Source: DATFVA01 sp963839165
Lineage (GTDB): Bacteria; Bacteroidota; Ignavibacteria; Ignavibacteriales; Ignavibacteriaceae
Length of the DNA stretch: 64,000 bases
Assembly: GCA_963839165.1 (NCBI GenBank)
Contig: CAWIUG010000036.1
Span: 62,001 to 126,000 of the forward strand
Reading direction: 5' to 3'
Both the position numbers and the translations under genes were made by a program. This document shows, piece after piece, positions 8,299 through 16,900 of this stretch (position 1 is its first letter; every line of letters begins with the position of its first letter). The notes beneath the pieces were generated by a model. It was not told where the DNA came from. It was given only the letters and a program-made list of their open reading frames with translations, and searched no databases.

Positions 8299-11200
8299 TT
8301 AAGAGCGGATATCTTTTAATACGGGAGGTTTAAGAGTGTCGGCGAGAATTTTCAACAGTTGACCACGCTCGAATGGTTTAGACAGGTAATTGTTAAATCC
8401 AGCCGACAACAGTTTCTCCCGGTCGCCTGCCATCGCGAGGGCGGTAACAGCAATAATGGGAATCGTTTGATAGTATTTATTCAGTTCCCTGATCAGCTCC
8501 ATTGCCTCTATTCCGTTCATTCCCTTCAGATTTATATCCATTAATATAGAATCATATCTGAAATTTGTACAATATTGAACAGCCGTCTCTCCGTCAGACA
8601 CGTGTTGAATTGAACATAACGGTCGAAGGTACGACAGAATGATGTCCGCGCTTAATTCGTCATCTTCAACCAGAAGAATGGATAGATCTTTTCGTAGTTC
8701 AACTGAACCAGAAGGTGCAATTTCTTTCCCGTCCCTTTCAGAGAACTCAGCTGAAACTGTGACAGGAAGTTTTACGAGGAACCTGGAACCTTTCCCCACT
8801 GTACTTTCCAAAAATATGCTTCCATTGAGCATCTTAACCAATTTGTTGGTTATGCTTAAGCCTAATCCTGATCCTTCAAATTTCCTTGTATATCCTTCGC
8901 TCACCTGACGGAACGGTTCAAATATGATTTCATGAAACTCGGTTGATATTCCTATACCGGTATCAGCAAAGCTTACAATCAGGTTCTTTCCCTCTTCGTT
9001 GTCTGTGAGGTTTAGTTCTACAGTAATGCCGCCTGACTGTGTATATTTCACAGCATTATTTATAAGATTATTAAATATCTTATTCAGGATCTCCCTGTCG
9101 GAATTAATTATGCACTTATCCGGCAATATAGACTTTATATACAATCCTTTCGCCGCGGCATTCGGAACAAAAAGTTCTACAGATTCCTTAAGAACCTTTA
9201 CAGCATCAACAGATTCATATTTAAGTTCCATCTTCCTGGCTTCGATGCTGGATAGATCGAGTATTGAATTTAGTGTATCGATCAGCCTCTTGCCGCTGGA
9301 AAGCACCATTTTTGCCAGTTCTGTGTGTTCAGGATTTGATAATTCGGAAACCAGGATGTCAGTATAACCAAGGATGCCTACCATAGGCGTACGGAGTTCG
9401 TGACTCATATTTGCCAGGAAACTTGATTTAAGGTTGTTAGCCTCTTCAGCTTTATTCTTCGCCTTTACAAGATCCTCTATCATTTTCTTCTTTTCGGTTA
9501 TATCCTCCTTAACCGCCACAAAGTTTAAGATCTTTCCAGCTGCATCCACTATCGGTGATATTATTGCATTTTCCCAGTATAATTCACCGTTCTTTTTCCT
9601 ATTGTGAAGTTCACCCTGCCAGGTGTTTCCCGCGAGAACAGTTTCCCACAGATGTTTATAGAAATCCTCGCTCTGGCTGCCGGATTTCAGTATCCTCGGA
9701 TTTCGATTAATTACTTCTTCTATTGCATAGCCTGTAACTTCAGTAAACTTGTTGTTTACATACCGGATATTTCCTTTTAGATCGGTTATTACAACACAAA
9801 CAGGACTCTGTTCGATTGCCTTTGTTAATGTCTGAATATGCTCTTCGGCAAGCTTGCGGCTGGTTATATCCCGTACGTAGCCCTCGAAATGCGTTGTATT
9901 TCCGAGTTCATCCTTTACCGCGAAAGCATTCAGCTGAACCCAGATAACAGAACCATCTTTTTTCTTCCACTGTACTTCCCTGTCGGAAACTGAACCTGTA
10001 GGCTCAAATTCGCTGATCAGCGTGTGTCTTTTATTTTTATCCGAATATATATCATTTGTAATATCAACTTTACAAAGTTCCCCCTCAGAATCATACCCTA
10101 GGAGATTTGCAAGAGCCTTATTTGCTTTAATGAATTTACCTTCATGAGTCGACTGGTAGATCCCTACAGGGGCTAAATCAAAGATCGATCTATAACTTTT
10201 TTCAGATTCGTACAGAGCATCTTCTATAAGTTTACGTTCGGTAATGTCATGTAAAAATGCAGAAACAAGTATCTCACCTTCAACCTCTATGGGTGTTAAT
10301 GTAATATCTGTATATATCAAGTGGTCGTTTTTTATATGTATCCACTCAAATTTCTGAGGTTCCCCTTCAAGAGCTTTATTTATCAGTTCAGCTGCAAGGT
10401 CAGCAGAACGTTTATGTCCCGGCTGATACTCCGGTGAGAGACTTCCCGGAGTCTTTCCGACTATCTTTTTCTTAGGCAGACCATATAATTTTTCGGCGCC
10501 TGGATTGCAGTCAACAATCAAATCATTTTTAAGTAGAACTATAGCTTCAGCTGCATTATTGAATATATCTTTAAATTTCTTCTCAGCTTCAGAGATCTGC
10601 CTGAGGTTTTTGTAATTGGACCTTGTATAAAAATATAAAAGCAGAATTCCGCCAAGCGAAATAAGCAGTCCAATTATAAGCAGACTATTAAAGGTGCTGG
10701 AAGTAACAGGCTCATAAACTTCTGTGAGATCCATCTTTGTTATCAGATACCAGGGGGTATTTTCAATTTTGCGTACATCCGCAAGCACCTCTTTTCCACT
10801 GTAATCTATTCCTGTAACCGGTCCCCTGGCTCCTTTTATTGCTTTAGCAGCTGGCAAATTCAAATCATTTATCGGCTTTTTCAATATCTCAGCTGATTTC
10901 TGATAATACCTGAGCGGGGTTATATAATTTATGCTGTCATCAGAGGCAGTCACAATCATCGACTCTCCCGATGAAGCATCGATGAACCAGCTGGAAACAG
11001 AAGGAAACAGTATTTTGTAAGGATCTACTTTAAGGACGGCTGCTATCTTCCTGTCCTTTGAAAGAATAAATGGAATATATAGATCAAGGCATGGATGCTT
11101 TAGGTTTTTATCGATATAAAAGTCGGAATTTACAATTCTGTTTTCGGTTAACGCAGTAAAAAGTGAATCCCTCATAACATCATCAGAACCTGAGGGATTA

Positions 11201-11571
11201 AGCTGCATTATATTTCCGGTTGAAGCATTCACAAAAAACAGGTTCGAATAGTCGTGATTCCTGTAGATTGAAGATATGAGGCGGACAATCTTAGAAGAAT
11301 CACCAAGCGGGGATTTGTCCGAATTTAATAATTGATAAAGATTTTCATTAGAGAATATGTACCGGGCATCGGCATAGCGTTCCGAATACCATTGAAAAAC
11401 TGCTGATTGCTTCAGACCGGCTATAGTTCCAAGGTCACGTGCTCTTTCGGCAAATTCACTGACTTTATCTTCCTGATAAAAGTGAATACCCATGTAAACA
11501 AAAAGGAGGATTATACCGAGAAAAACGGAAAATAATACCCTGATTGATCGAAAAAACTGAAAAATCATCAA
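8299..11571 (-). CDS. Hybrid sensor histidine kinase (Cache-like, three PAS, HisKA, HATPase, REC)
   Basis: Membrane signalling kinase of 1090 residues. Order: membrane helix (about 12-28), extracytoplasmic Cache-like sensor region to about 290, second helix (about 292-312), PAS domains near 330-450, 455-580 and 585-705, HisKA with FLANMSHELRTPM and phospho-acceptor His724, an HATPase with DTGIGI and GSGLGLSI, and a C-terminal receiver with Asp1012 in LMDINLKG and Lys in LSKPF. No output regulator is adjacent, so phosphate probably passes to a protein encoded elsewhere. It lies 209 bp downstream of the SpoIIE phosphatase gene on the same strand, outside the tight operon but in the same signalling block. 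Confidence 0.93.
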   Translation of the reverse strand: MMIFQFFRSIRVLFSVFLGIILLFVYMGIHFYQEDKVSEFAERARDLGTIAGLKQSAVFQWYSERYADARYIFSNENLYQLLNSDKSPLGDSSKIVRLISSIYRNHDYSNLFFVNASTGNIMQLNPSGSDDVMRDSLFTALTENRIVNSDFYIDKNLKHPCLDLYIPFILSKDRKIAAVLKVDPYKILFPSVSSWFIDASSGESMIVTASDDSINYITPLRYYQKSAEILKKPINDLNLPAAKAIKGARGPVTGIDYSGKEVLADVRKIENTPWYLITKMDLTEVYEPVTSSTFNSLLIIGLLISLGGILLLYFYTRSNYKNLRQISEAEKKFKDIFNNAAEAIVLLKNDLIVDCNPGAEKLYGLPKKKIVGKTPGSLSPEYQPGHKRSADLAAELINKALEGEPQKFEWIHIKNDHLIYTDITLTPIEVEGEILVSAFLHDITERKLIEDALYESEKSYRSIFDLAPVGIYQSTHEGKFIKANKALANLLGYDSEGELCKVDITNDIYSDKNKRHTLISEFEPTGSVSDREVQWKKKDGSVIWVQLNAFAVKDELGNTTHFEGYVRDITSRKLAEEHIQTLTKAIEQSPVCVVITDLKGNIRYVNNKFTEVTGYAIEEVINRNPRILKSGSQSEDFYKHLWETVLAGNTWQGELHNRKKNGELYWENAIISPIVDAAGKILNFVAVKEDITEKKKMIEDLVKAKNKAEEANNLKSSFLANMSHELRTPMVGILGYTDILVSELSNPEHTELAKMVLSSGKRLIDTLNSILDLSSIEARKMELKYESVDAVKVLKESVELFVPNAAAKGLYIKSILPDKCIINSDREILNKIFNNLINNAVKYTQSGGITVELNLTDNEEGKNLIVSFADTGIGISTEFHEIIFEPFRQVSEGYTRKFEGSGLGLSITNKLVKMLNGSIFLESTVGKGSRFLVKLPVTVSAEFSERDGKEIAPSGSVELRKDLSILLVEDDELSADIILSYLRPLCSIQHVSDGETAVQYCTNFRYDSILMDINLKGMNGIEAMELIRELNKYYQTIPIIAVTALAMAGDREKLLSAGFNNYLSKPFERGQLLKILADTLKPPVLKDIRS

Positions 11572-11780
11572 ATACCTTATGATAACTCCATCATGGCCCT
11601 ATAAAGCACACAATTAGTGCCAGATTTGGAAGTAGAATGATACCTGAGAATTGGCCCAAATAAATGAAAAAATATTTGGTTTAAGGCAAATATTCGCAAT
11701 CAGGCTGCCGGTTTTAGGCGGTGTGAATAGTGTGTTTTATCTAAATCAGGAAATAAGAGGAACTTTTTGGGAGTGAAATA

Positions 11781-14363
11781 TTATCTAGAAACAGGGGCAG
11801 GTTCCGGGGTCAAAATCTCTTTGGAGGTAACCTTCACAAGCACCATTGTCATATCGTCGTTTACTTCGGCTGATCCACGGTAAGTTTTTATACTTTTCCA
11901 TATATCCTGAAGTATTTCCGCGCTGTTGAGTGCTGCCTTATCGACAAGCAGTCCGGTCAGGTTATCCTCACCGAAAAGGTCCATTTTTTCATTCATCGCT
12001 TCTGTAACACCGTCAGAGAAGAATGCAAAGATCTGGTTAGGATTAAGCTGAACCTCTTCTTCGCTCAAAGTTTTTTCAAAAATAATTCCTTTTTCCAATC
12101 CTATTCCGAGACCTATTGTTCTGTATTTACTTATCGTTCCGTTTTTCGCCGCTAATACAGGCATATGTCCTGCTCTGCAGAATTTCACCATATTCTTCTG
12201 CATATCAAACAAGGCGAGGGTCATAGTAACAAACCAGTTACGTTCCATAGATTCATAAATTCTTTTATTAATTTCAATCAGAATATCTCTGGGTTCTCTT
12301 CCGGGTCTGCAGGCAGATTCAATCATCGTCTGCAGTTTAGTCATATAAAGTGAAGCCGATAATCCTTTGCCCGAAACATCTCCGACGACAACGAATAACT
12401 TGTCGCTGCCAACAGGTATCAGATCAAAATAGTCACCCCCGACCTGCTGGGCTGGAATCATTTCACCGGATATATCCAGTCCTTTTATAGCCGGGATTAC
12501 CTTAGGGAGAAGACTCTGCTGGATCTTTCTTGCCAGGTCAAGATCCCTTTCAATCTTAATCTTTTCCGCTTCTGTTCTATACAGTCTTGCATTTTCAACC
12601 GCAATAGCCGACTGGTTTGCAACCGCGTTCAGCAATTCAAGATCCTTCCCCGCGAACTTTGCCCCCGAATGTTTTAGTCCAATCAGCATCAATCCCACAA
12701 GCTTCTGTTTTATGATCATTGGAATGATAGTATAGATGCCTGTATTTATCAGCAGCTTATATCCTACGGGGAAAGCTCTCTGCAGATCCTCCTCCTCTAT
12801 GACGGGAGTCTTTGTGGTGGAAGTTTTTTCCGAGATTACCTTCTCCACATTTATTGCCGGGATCTTCAGATTTTTCGAGACGATCCCCACGCTCCTGGCA
12901 AGATTAAACTCTCTCTCTTTCTCATCATAAAGCATAATTCCGAAAGTATTTATTTTCAATGACTCAACGAAAGTTGCCGTCATAGTATCGAGAATATTTT
13001 CGAGGCCAACAACAGTAGTAATATCGCGGCTGAAGTTCACCAGTATCTTCTGGTAGGCAAATTGTTCGGGATAAAATTTCTCAGTAAGAAAATCCTGGAA
13101 TTTATCTTTGGTCGATTGAAAGATAAGGGCAAATATTATAAAGATTATCCCTGCAATCAGACCTTTATATTCCGTTCCAATAGCTGTACTTATCACCTGG
13201 CCGATAAGATAGATAACAAGGAAATAAATAGCCGCAATGCTTATGGTGGCCGCTCCGTATATAATGGTGTTCTTGATAACCACACTGACATCCATCAGCT
13301 GGTATCTGAAAATTGAAAAGCCGAACGCGATAGGAAGAATAAAAAGAATAATAATCGGCATATAAAATTCGGGCGAATTATAAATCGTATCTGTAATTGC
13401 CGGAGCTATGAACCTGGTGTACACAATTACCAGTATAGCCAGAAAATATGCCACAAGGATAATTGACAGAGGTTTTCTCTCAGCCGCGGATTTTAACCTG
13501 AAATAATTTATGAGGAGAGATATAAAACCTGTAAGAAAAGCCACTCCAAGTATAATATTGATGACATTATAGAACCGATCAGAGTACACAGCCCTGACGT
13601 GCACATCATATAAGAATAAGATACTGTAAAGGCTAAGACCTATTAATATTGCTGCCGGCAGCAGGTAAAGAGTATAATTAACTATTTTCTTTTTAACGAA
13701 ATTATATTCGTGCGGAAATACCCAGAAGAAATGGAGGATAAGGAAAGGTCCGTATATCAACCCCCCTGTATTAAGGAAATCAATCAGAATACCCAGCGGA
13801 CGTATTCCCATCACAAAAGGAAGCGTCTGATAATTGGACAGCATCATTAAAATTAAGGTTGCCCCAACGGCATAAAAAACCCGCTGCACCCTTCCATCGG
13901 GTTTAGCCATCAGCACAATAAAAGCTACAACCTGCCAGAAAAAACCAAGAAGACTAATTCCAAGAAGAGCGAAGTTTATCAGCTTTTTAATATAAACTTT
14001 TGTCTTAAAAAGCTCACCGTTCCGCTTCTCAACTGTGTATGTGGCGTAATCACCTGCCTGAACTTTGTTGAGTATATTCTGGGCCTGCATTGGTTCATTT
14101 ATTCTTTTCCCATTTATTGAAATAAGATAATCACCCTCGCGTATACCGGCGTTCCAGGCTACGCCATTTACCTTTACGTTTTCGAACCTGAATGCGAGAG
14201 AATCACTCTTTTTTACCGGATACCAAAGACATTCATCATTAGATATTGGATTGATGGAAGATATGATAACGATATTTCCCAGGGATAAAGTAATGAGCAG
14301 AAGACTCATTATAATAATTATCTTCGTTCTGAATCTGATTATATATTTTTTTACCGGATCCAC
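11781..14363 (-). CDS. Membrane PP2C (SpoIIE) phosphatase with PDZ and GAF domains
   Basis: Serine phosphatase of the SpoIIE/RsbU type, 860 residues. An N-terminal helix (about 15-36) is followed by a PDZ-like segment (about 55-118, with VAWNAGIREGDYLISINGK), about ten membrane helices to residue 415, a GAF domain (about 455-600), and a PP2C_SpoIIE domain from about 620. Metal-binding motifs are complete: VGGDYFDL, VGDVSGKG, FFSDGVTEAMN and NDDMTMVLVK. Such enzymes dephosphorylate STAS anti-anti-sigma proteins. The gene sits 60 bp after the GAF-GAF phosphatase gene on the same strand. A PDZ module in front of the membrane block suggests it senses a protein or peptide in the envelope. Confidence 0.9.
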   Translation of the reverse strand: MDPVKKYIIRFRTKIIIIMSLLLITLSLGNIVIISSINPISNDECLWYPVKKSDSLAFRFENVKVNGVAWNAGIREGDYLISINGKRINEPMQAQNILNKVQAGDYATYTVEKRNGELFKTKVYIKKLINFALLGISLLGFFWQVVAFIVLMAKPDGRVQRVFYAVGATLILMMLSNYQTLPFVMGIRPLGILIDFLNTGGLIYGPFLILHFFWVFPHEYNFVKKKIVNYTLYLLPAAILIGLSLYSILFLYDVHVRAVYSDRFYNVINIILGVAFLTGFISLLINYFRLKSAAERKPLSIILVAYFLAILVIVYTRFIAPAITDTIYNSPEFYMPIIILFILPIAFGFSIFRYQLMDVSVVIKNTIIYGAATISIAAIYFLVIYLIGQVISTAIGTEYKGLIAGIIFIIFALIFQSTKDKFQDFLTEKFYPEQFAYQKILVNFSRDITTVVGLENILDTMTATFVESLKINTFGIMLYDEKEREFNLARSVGIVSKNLKIPAINVEKVISEKTSTTKTPVIEEEDLQRAFPVGYKLLINTGIYTIIPMIIKQKLVGLMLIGLKHSGAKFAGKDLELLNAVANQSAIAVENARLYRTEAEKIKIERDLDLARKIQQSLLPKVIPAIKGLDISGEMIPAQQVGGDYFDLIPVGSDKLFVVVGDVSGKGLSASLYMTKLQTMIESACRPGREPRDILIEINKRIYESMERNWFVTMTLALFDMQKNMVKFCRAGHMPVLAAKNGTISKYRTIGLGIGLEKGIIFEKTLSEEEVQLNPNQIFAFFSDGVTEAMNEKMDLFGEDNLTGLLVDKAALNSAEILQDIWKSIKTYRGSAEVNDDMTMVLVKVTSKEILTPEPAPVSR

Positions 14364-14423
14364 AGATTTATTATTTCTTCTTAATTAAAAACAGGGGAAA
14401 TATATTTATTAAAAAATAACCAA

Positions 14424-16103
14424 TTATTTCGCTTTAATCACCATCAGAGTTATATCATCTGACTGAACGGCGCCGGAAGTAAAACTCAGCACCTCCTGCC
14501 TGATTTCCTGAAGTATATCCGGGGAAGGTAAGTGGGAAGTTCTTACTGCAATCTCTTCAAGTTTTTTATCAGAAAATTCTTCACCTTCTTTATTCATCGC
14601 TTCAGATACACCATCCGTGAACATAATAATTACATCATCCTTCTCAAGGAAAATTTCCTGGTATTCGTAGGGAGTAAAAGTCTTCATTACTCCGAGAATA
14701 ATTCCACCCAGAGTAAGTTTGATAATTCTGCCTTTTCTAATCAGCAGCGGAGGGTTATGTCCGGCATTAACATAAGTAAACTTCCTGCCGGCATCATCAA
14801 GTACGCCCCAGAAAAATGTAATGAACTTACCGTCGGAAGTATTTTCACTAACAAGATCATTTATAACAGCCGTAGCCTCATCCAGCGCCATTCCCTGCTT
14901 TACAATCGTCTTTAAGAAAGCCTGCAGATTAGCCATAAGCAGGGCGGCAGGCACACCTTTACCTGAAACGTCGCCAATCGCGATACAGACATTATTATCA
15001 TCAAGTCTGATCATATCATAATAATCACCCCCCACCTGTCGGGAGGACACATTTATGGCAGACACAACAAAATTGCTGAATTCCGGAATTGAATGAGGGA
15101 GCAGATTCTTCTGAATATCCCGGGCAATATCAAGTTCATCTTCAAGTTTCTTCTTTTCAAGCTCTTCGAGAAACAGCCTTTTATTTTCCAGCGAAATGAT
15201 GGCAAGGCTCCCGACGGAATAAACATACTCGATATCAGATTCAGAGTAATTTTGTTTATTTATCCGTCTTCCAAGAAAGATCAGGCCTTTAGTCTCTCCC
15301 TGGATCTGCATAGGGACTACGAGCTCAACCCCAAGGCTTTCAAGGTCAGAGTATTTCTGTGAAATCCCGTCACCAGTTATAGGAAATTCAAGCTTCTGCA
15401 TTTTGTTTTCAGATATAATCTGGTTCAGTTTTTCATTATCCATCTTCGATTCAAGAATTTCAGAACCTCTGTCACCGAAAATGATAACCGCAAACTTTGA
15501 AACAAAAAGCTGCCCTATAACTGAATAAACAAGCAGCCTGGCCACCCGTGAAGAATCGGAGAACAAGGCGAACTCTTTGCTCAATTCGAAAAGAGAGTTA
15601 AGCCGGTGCAGCCTCGAGTCAAGTATCCGGTTTACTTTCTTAAGTTCATTTATTACGATAGAATTCTGGATAGCAGTAGAGGAAATATTTAAGATTGTTC
15701 TGAGGAATTCACGGTCATCGTCAGAATATACCGTCTTATTCAGTTTCTCACCGAGACAGATGATGCCAAGTACTTTATCCGAAGAGATCACCTCTTCCGT
15801 AACGCACTGCTCTCCGAGTCCGGGATACGATTTATACTCCTCATCCTTAAAGAACTTTTTAACTTTTTCAGGGTCAGAATACCTTTCCAGCACTTCCTTT
15901 GGAATCCCTTTGGAAGAGCGGATTTTAAGCCTACCGTTAATATTCAGTGCAAATAACCCCTTTGTAGAAAGGAATTTTCCCATGCAGGTTAGAAGGATGT
16001 TATTAATGATGAAGTCAAGATCTGTACTGGAGTTTATAATGCGGCTGAATTCGACCAGGGCTGTAAGGTTTCTTTTTATTTTGATATTTTCTGTATCATT
16101 CAT
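14424..16103 (-). CDS. Cytosolic GAF-GAF-SpoIIE phosphatase
   Basis: RsbU-type serine phosphatase of 559 residues with no membrane segment. Two GAF domains (about 15-155 and 180-315) precede a short coiled linker (EELEKKKLEDELDIARDIQ) and the PP2C_SpoIIE domain (about 335-557), with VGGDYYDMI, IGDVSGKG, MFTDGVSEAMN and SDDITLMVIK all intact. The start overlaps the end of the RsbW-like kinase gene by 8 bp, so the proteins are co-translated. It probably provides a soluble, small-molecule-sensed input that dephosphorylates the STAS protein encoded just upstream. Confidence 0.92.
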   Translation of the reverse strand: MNDTENIKIKRNLTALVEFSRIINSSTDLDFIINNILLTCMGKFLSTKGLFALNINGRLKIRSSKGIPKEVLERYSDPEKVKKFFKDEEYKSYPGLGEQCVTEEVISSDKVLGIICLGEKLNKTVYSDDDREFLRTILNISSTAIQNSIVINELKKVNRILDSRLHRLNSLFELSKEFALFSDSSRVARLLVYSVIGQLFVSKFAVIIFGDRGSEILESKMDNEKLNQIISENKMQKLEFPITGDGISQKYSDLESLGVELVVPMQIQGETKGLIFLGRRINKQNYSESDIEYVYSVGSLAIISLENKRLFLEELEKKKLEDELDIARDIQKNLLPHSIPEFSNFVVSAINVSSRQVGGDYYDMIRLDDNNVCIAIGDVSGKGVPAALLMANLQAFLKTIVKQGMALDEATAVINDLVSENTSDGKFITFFWGVLDDAGRKFTYVNAGHNPPLLIRKGRIIKLTLGGIILGVMKTFTPYEYQEIFLEKDDVIIMFTDGVSEAMNKEGEEFSDKKLEEIAVRTSHLPSPDILQEIRQEVLSFTSGAVQSDDITLMVIKAK

Positions 16104-16545
16104 GCTTACTGGTATTATTTAAATACTTTGTGAGATAAACTTCGTTATATTTACCCGGAACGGAACTGTATCTCACCTCATCCATCAATGTTTTCATCAG
16201 GTACATCCCAAGGCCTCCAACCCTATGCTGCCTGTAGTACTTCTGAAGATCAGGATCAGGAACATCTTCCGGATGAAATGATTTTCCATAGTCAATAATA
16301 ACAATTGTCAGCGTATGATCAGAATACTTCAGCTTTAACAATATTTCCCCGTCGGGATGAGATTTATAAGCGTGTTTAATGATGTTAGTGCAGGCTTCAT
16401 CCACCGCAAGCATTACATCTTCCGTTATCCCGGGTTTCATCCCAACCTGCTCTGCCGCAGATTGTATGAATTCGCGGATAAGTACAAGATTTTCCGTCCT
16501 GCTGAAAATCTTAAGTTTTTTATCTATTTCATTTTTTGTCTTCAA
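16096..16545 (-). CDS. RsbW/SpoIIAB-like anti-sigma serine kinase
   Basis: GHKL-fold serine kinase of 149 residues that phosphorylates a STAS partner and, in the best-known cases, holds a sigma factor. The N box VDEACTNIIKHAY contains the Mg-binding Asn54; the G1 box IDYGKSF and the glycine-rich RVGGLGMYLMKTL (G2) complete the ATP site. The gene overlaps the STAS gene by 17 bp upstream and the GAF-GAF phosphatase by 8 bp downstream, the classical kinase/antagonist/phosphatase arrangement. The sigma factor or other target is not shown; the nearest sigma gene is the ECF factor 4 kb away, which is not a usual RsbW partner. Confidence 0.92.
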   Translation of the reverse strand: MKTKNEIDKKLKIFSRTENLVLIREFIQSAAEQVGMKPGITEDVMLAVDEACTNIIKHAYKSHPDGEILLKLKYSDHTLTIVIIDYGKSFHPEDVPDPDLQKYYRQHRVGGLGMYLMKTLMDEVRYSSVPGKYNEVYLTKYLNNTSKHE

Positions 16546-16900
16546 CGTTTCCGGTCTCTTTGAATTTGTTTATGGCTTCAACTTCGGATTTGAAGATCTC
16601 ATATAGTAAAGGAAAACCGAGGAGATCGAATATATTATAGACTTTATCGCTCATAGCCGATAATTTTATATCTCCTTCATTCTCCCGGATATTTTCAATA
16701 TATGCCATGAAGACACCCAACCCGGCACTACTGATATAATTCAGGTCCTCAAAGTTGACAACGATGTTGTACTTATTTTTATCAATCAGCTCTGAAAAGT
16801 TATTTTCAAGCTGAGGAGCCGTATGAGCATCAAGATATCCATTCAGATATATTACGCTTACATTTCCTTTATCTTTAATGGTAGTGCTGAATTCTGCCAT
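16529..16900 (-). CDS. STAS-domain anti-anti-sigma factor
   Basis: Single STAS domain of 123 residues, the switch protein whose phosphorylation decides whether the kinase is free. NYISSAGLGVFM carries the phosphorylatable serine (Ser57 or Ser58). The ATG at 16900 lies within the 3' end of the preceding phosphatase gene (43-bp overlap) and has a GGACGGAG ribosome site just upstream, which supports this start. Its 3' end overlaps the RsbW-like gene by 17 bp. The tail after about residue 108 is charged and probably flexible. Confidence 0.92.
   Translation of the reverse strand: MAEFSTTIKDKGNVSVIYLNGYLDAHTAPQLENNFSELIDKNKYNIVVNFEDLNYISSAGLGVFMAYIENIRENEGDIKLSAMSDKVYNIFDLLGFPLLYEIFKSEVEAINKFKETGNVEDKK

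Noticed and set aside
11572..11650. Sigma-54-like motif upstream of the hybrid kinase
   Set aside because: TGGCACT-N4-GTGTG on the minus strand keeps the spacing but lacks the GC of -12 and any supporting conservation.
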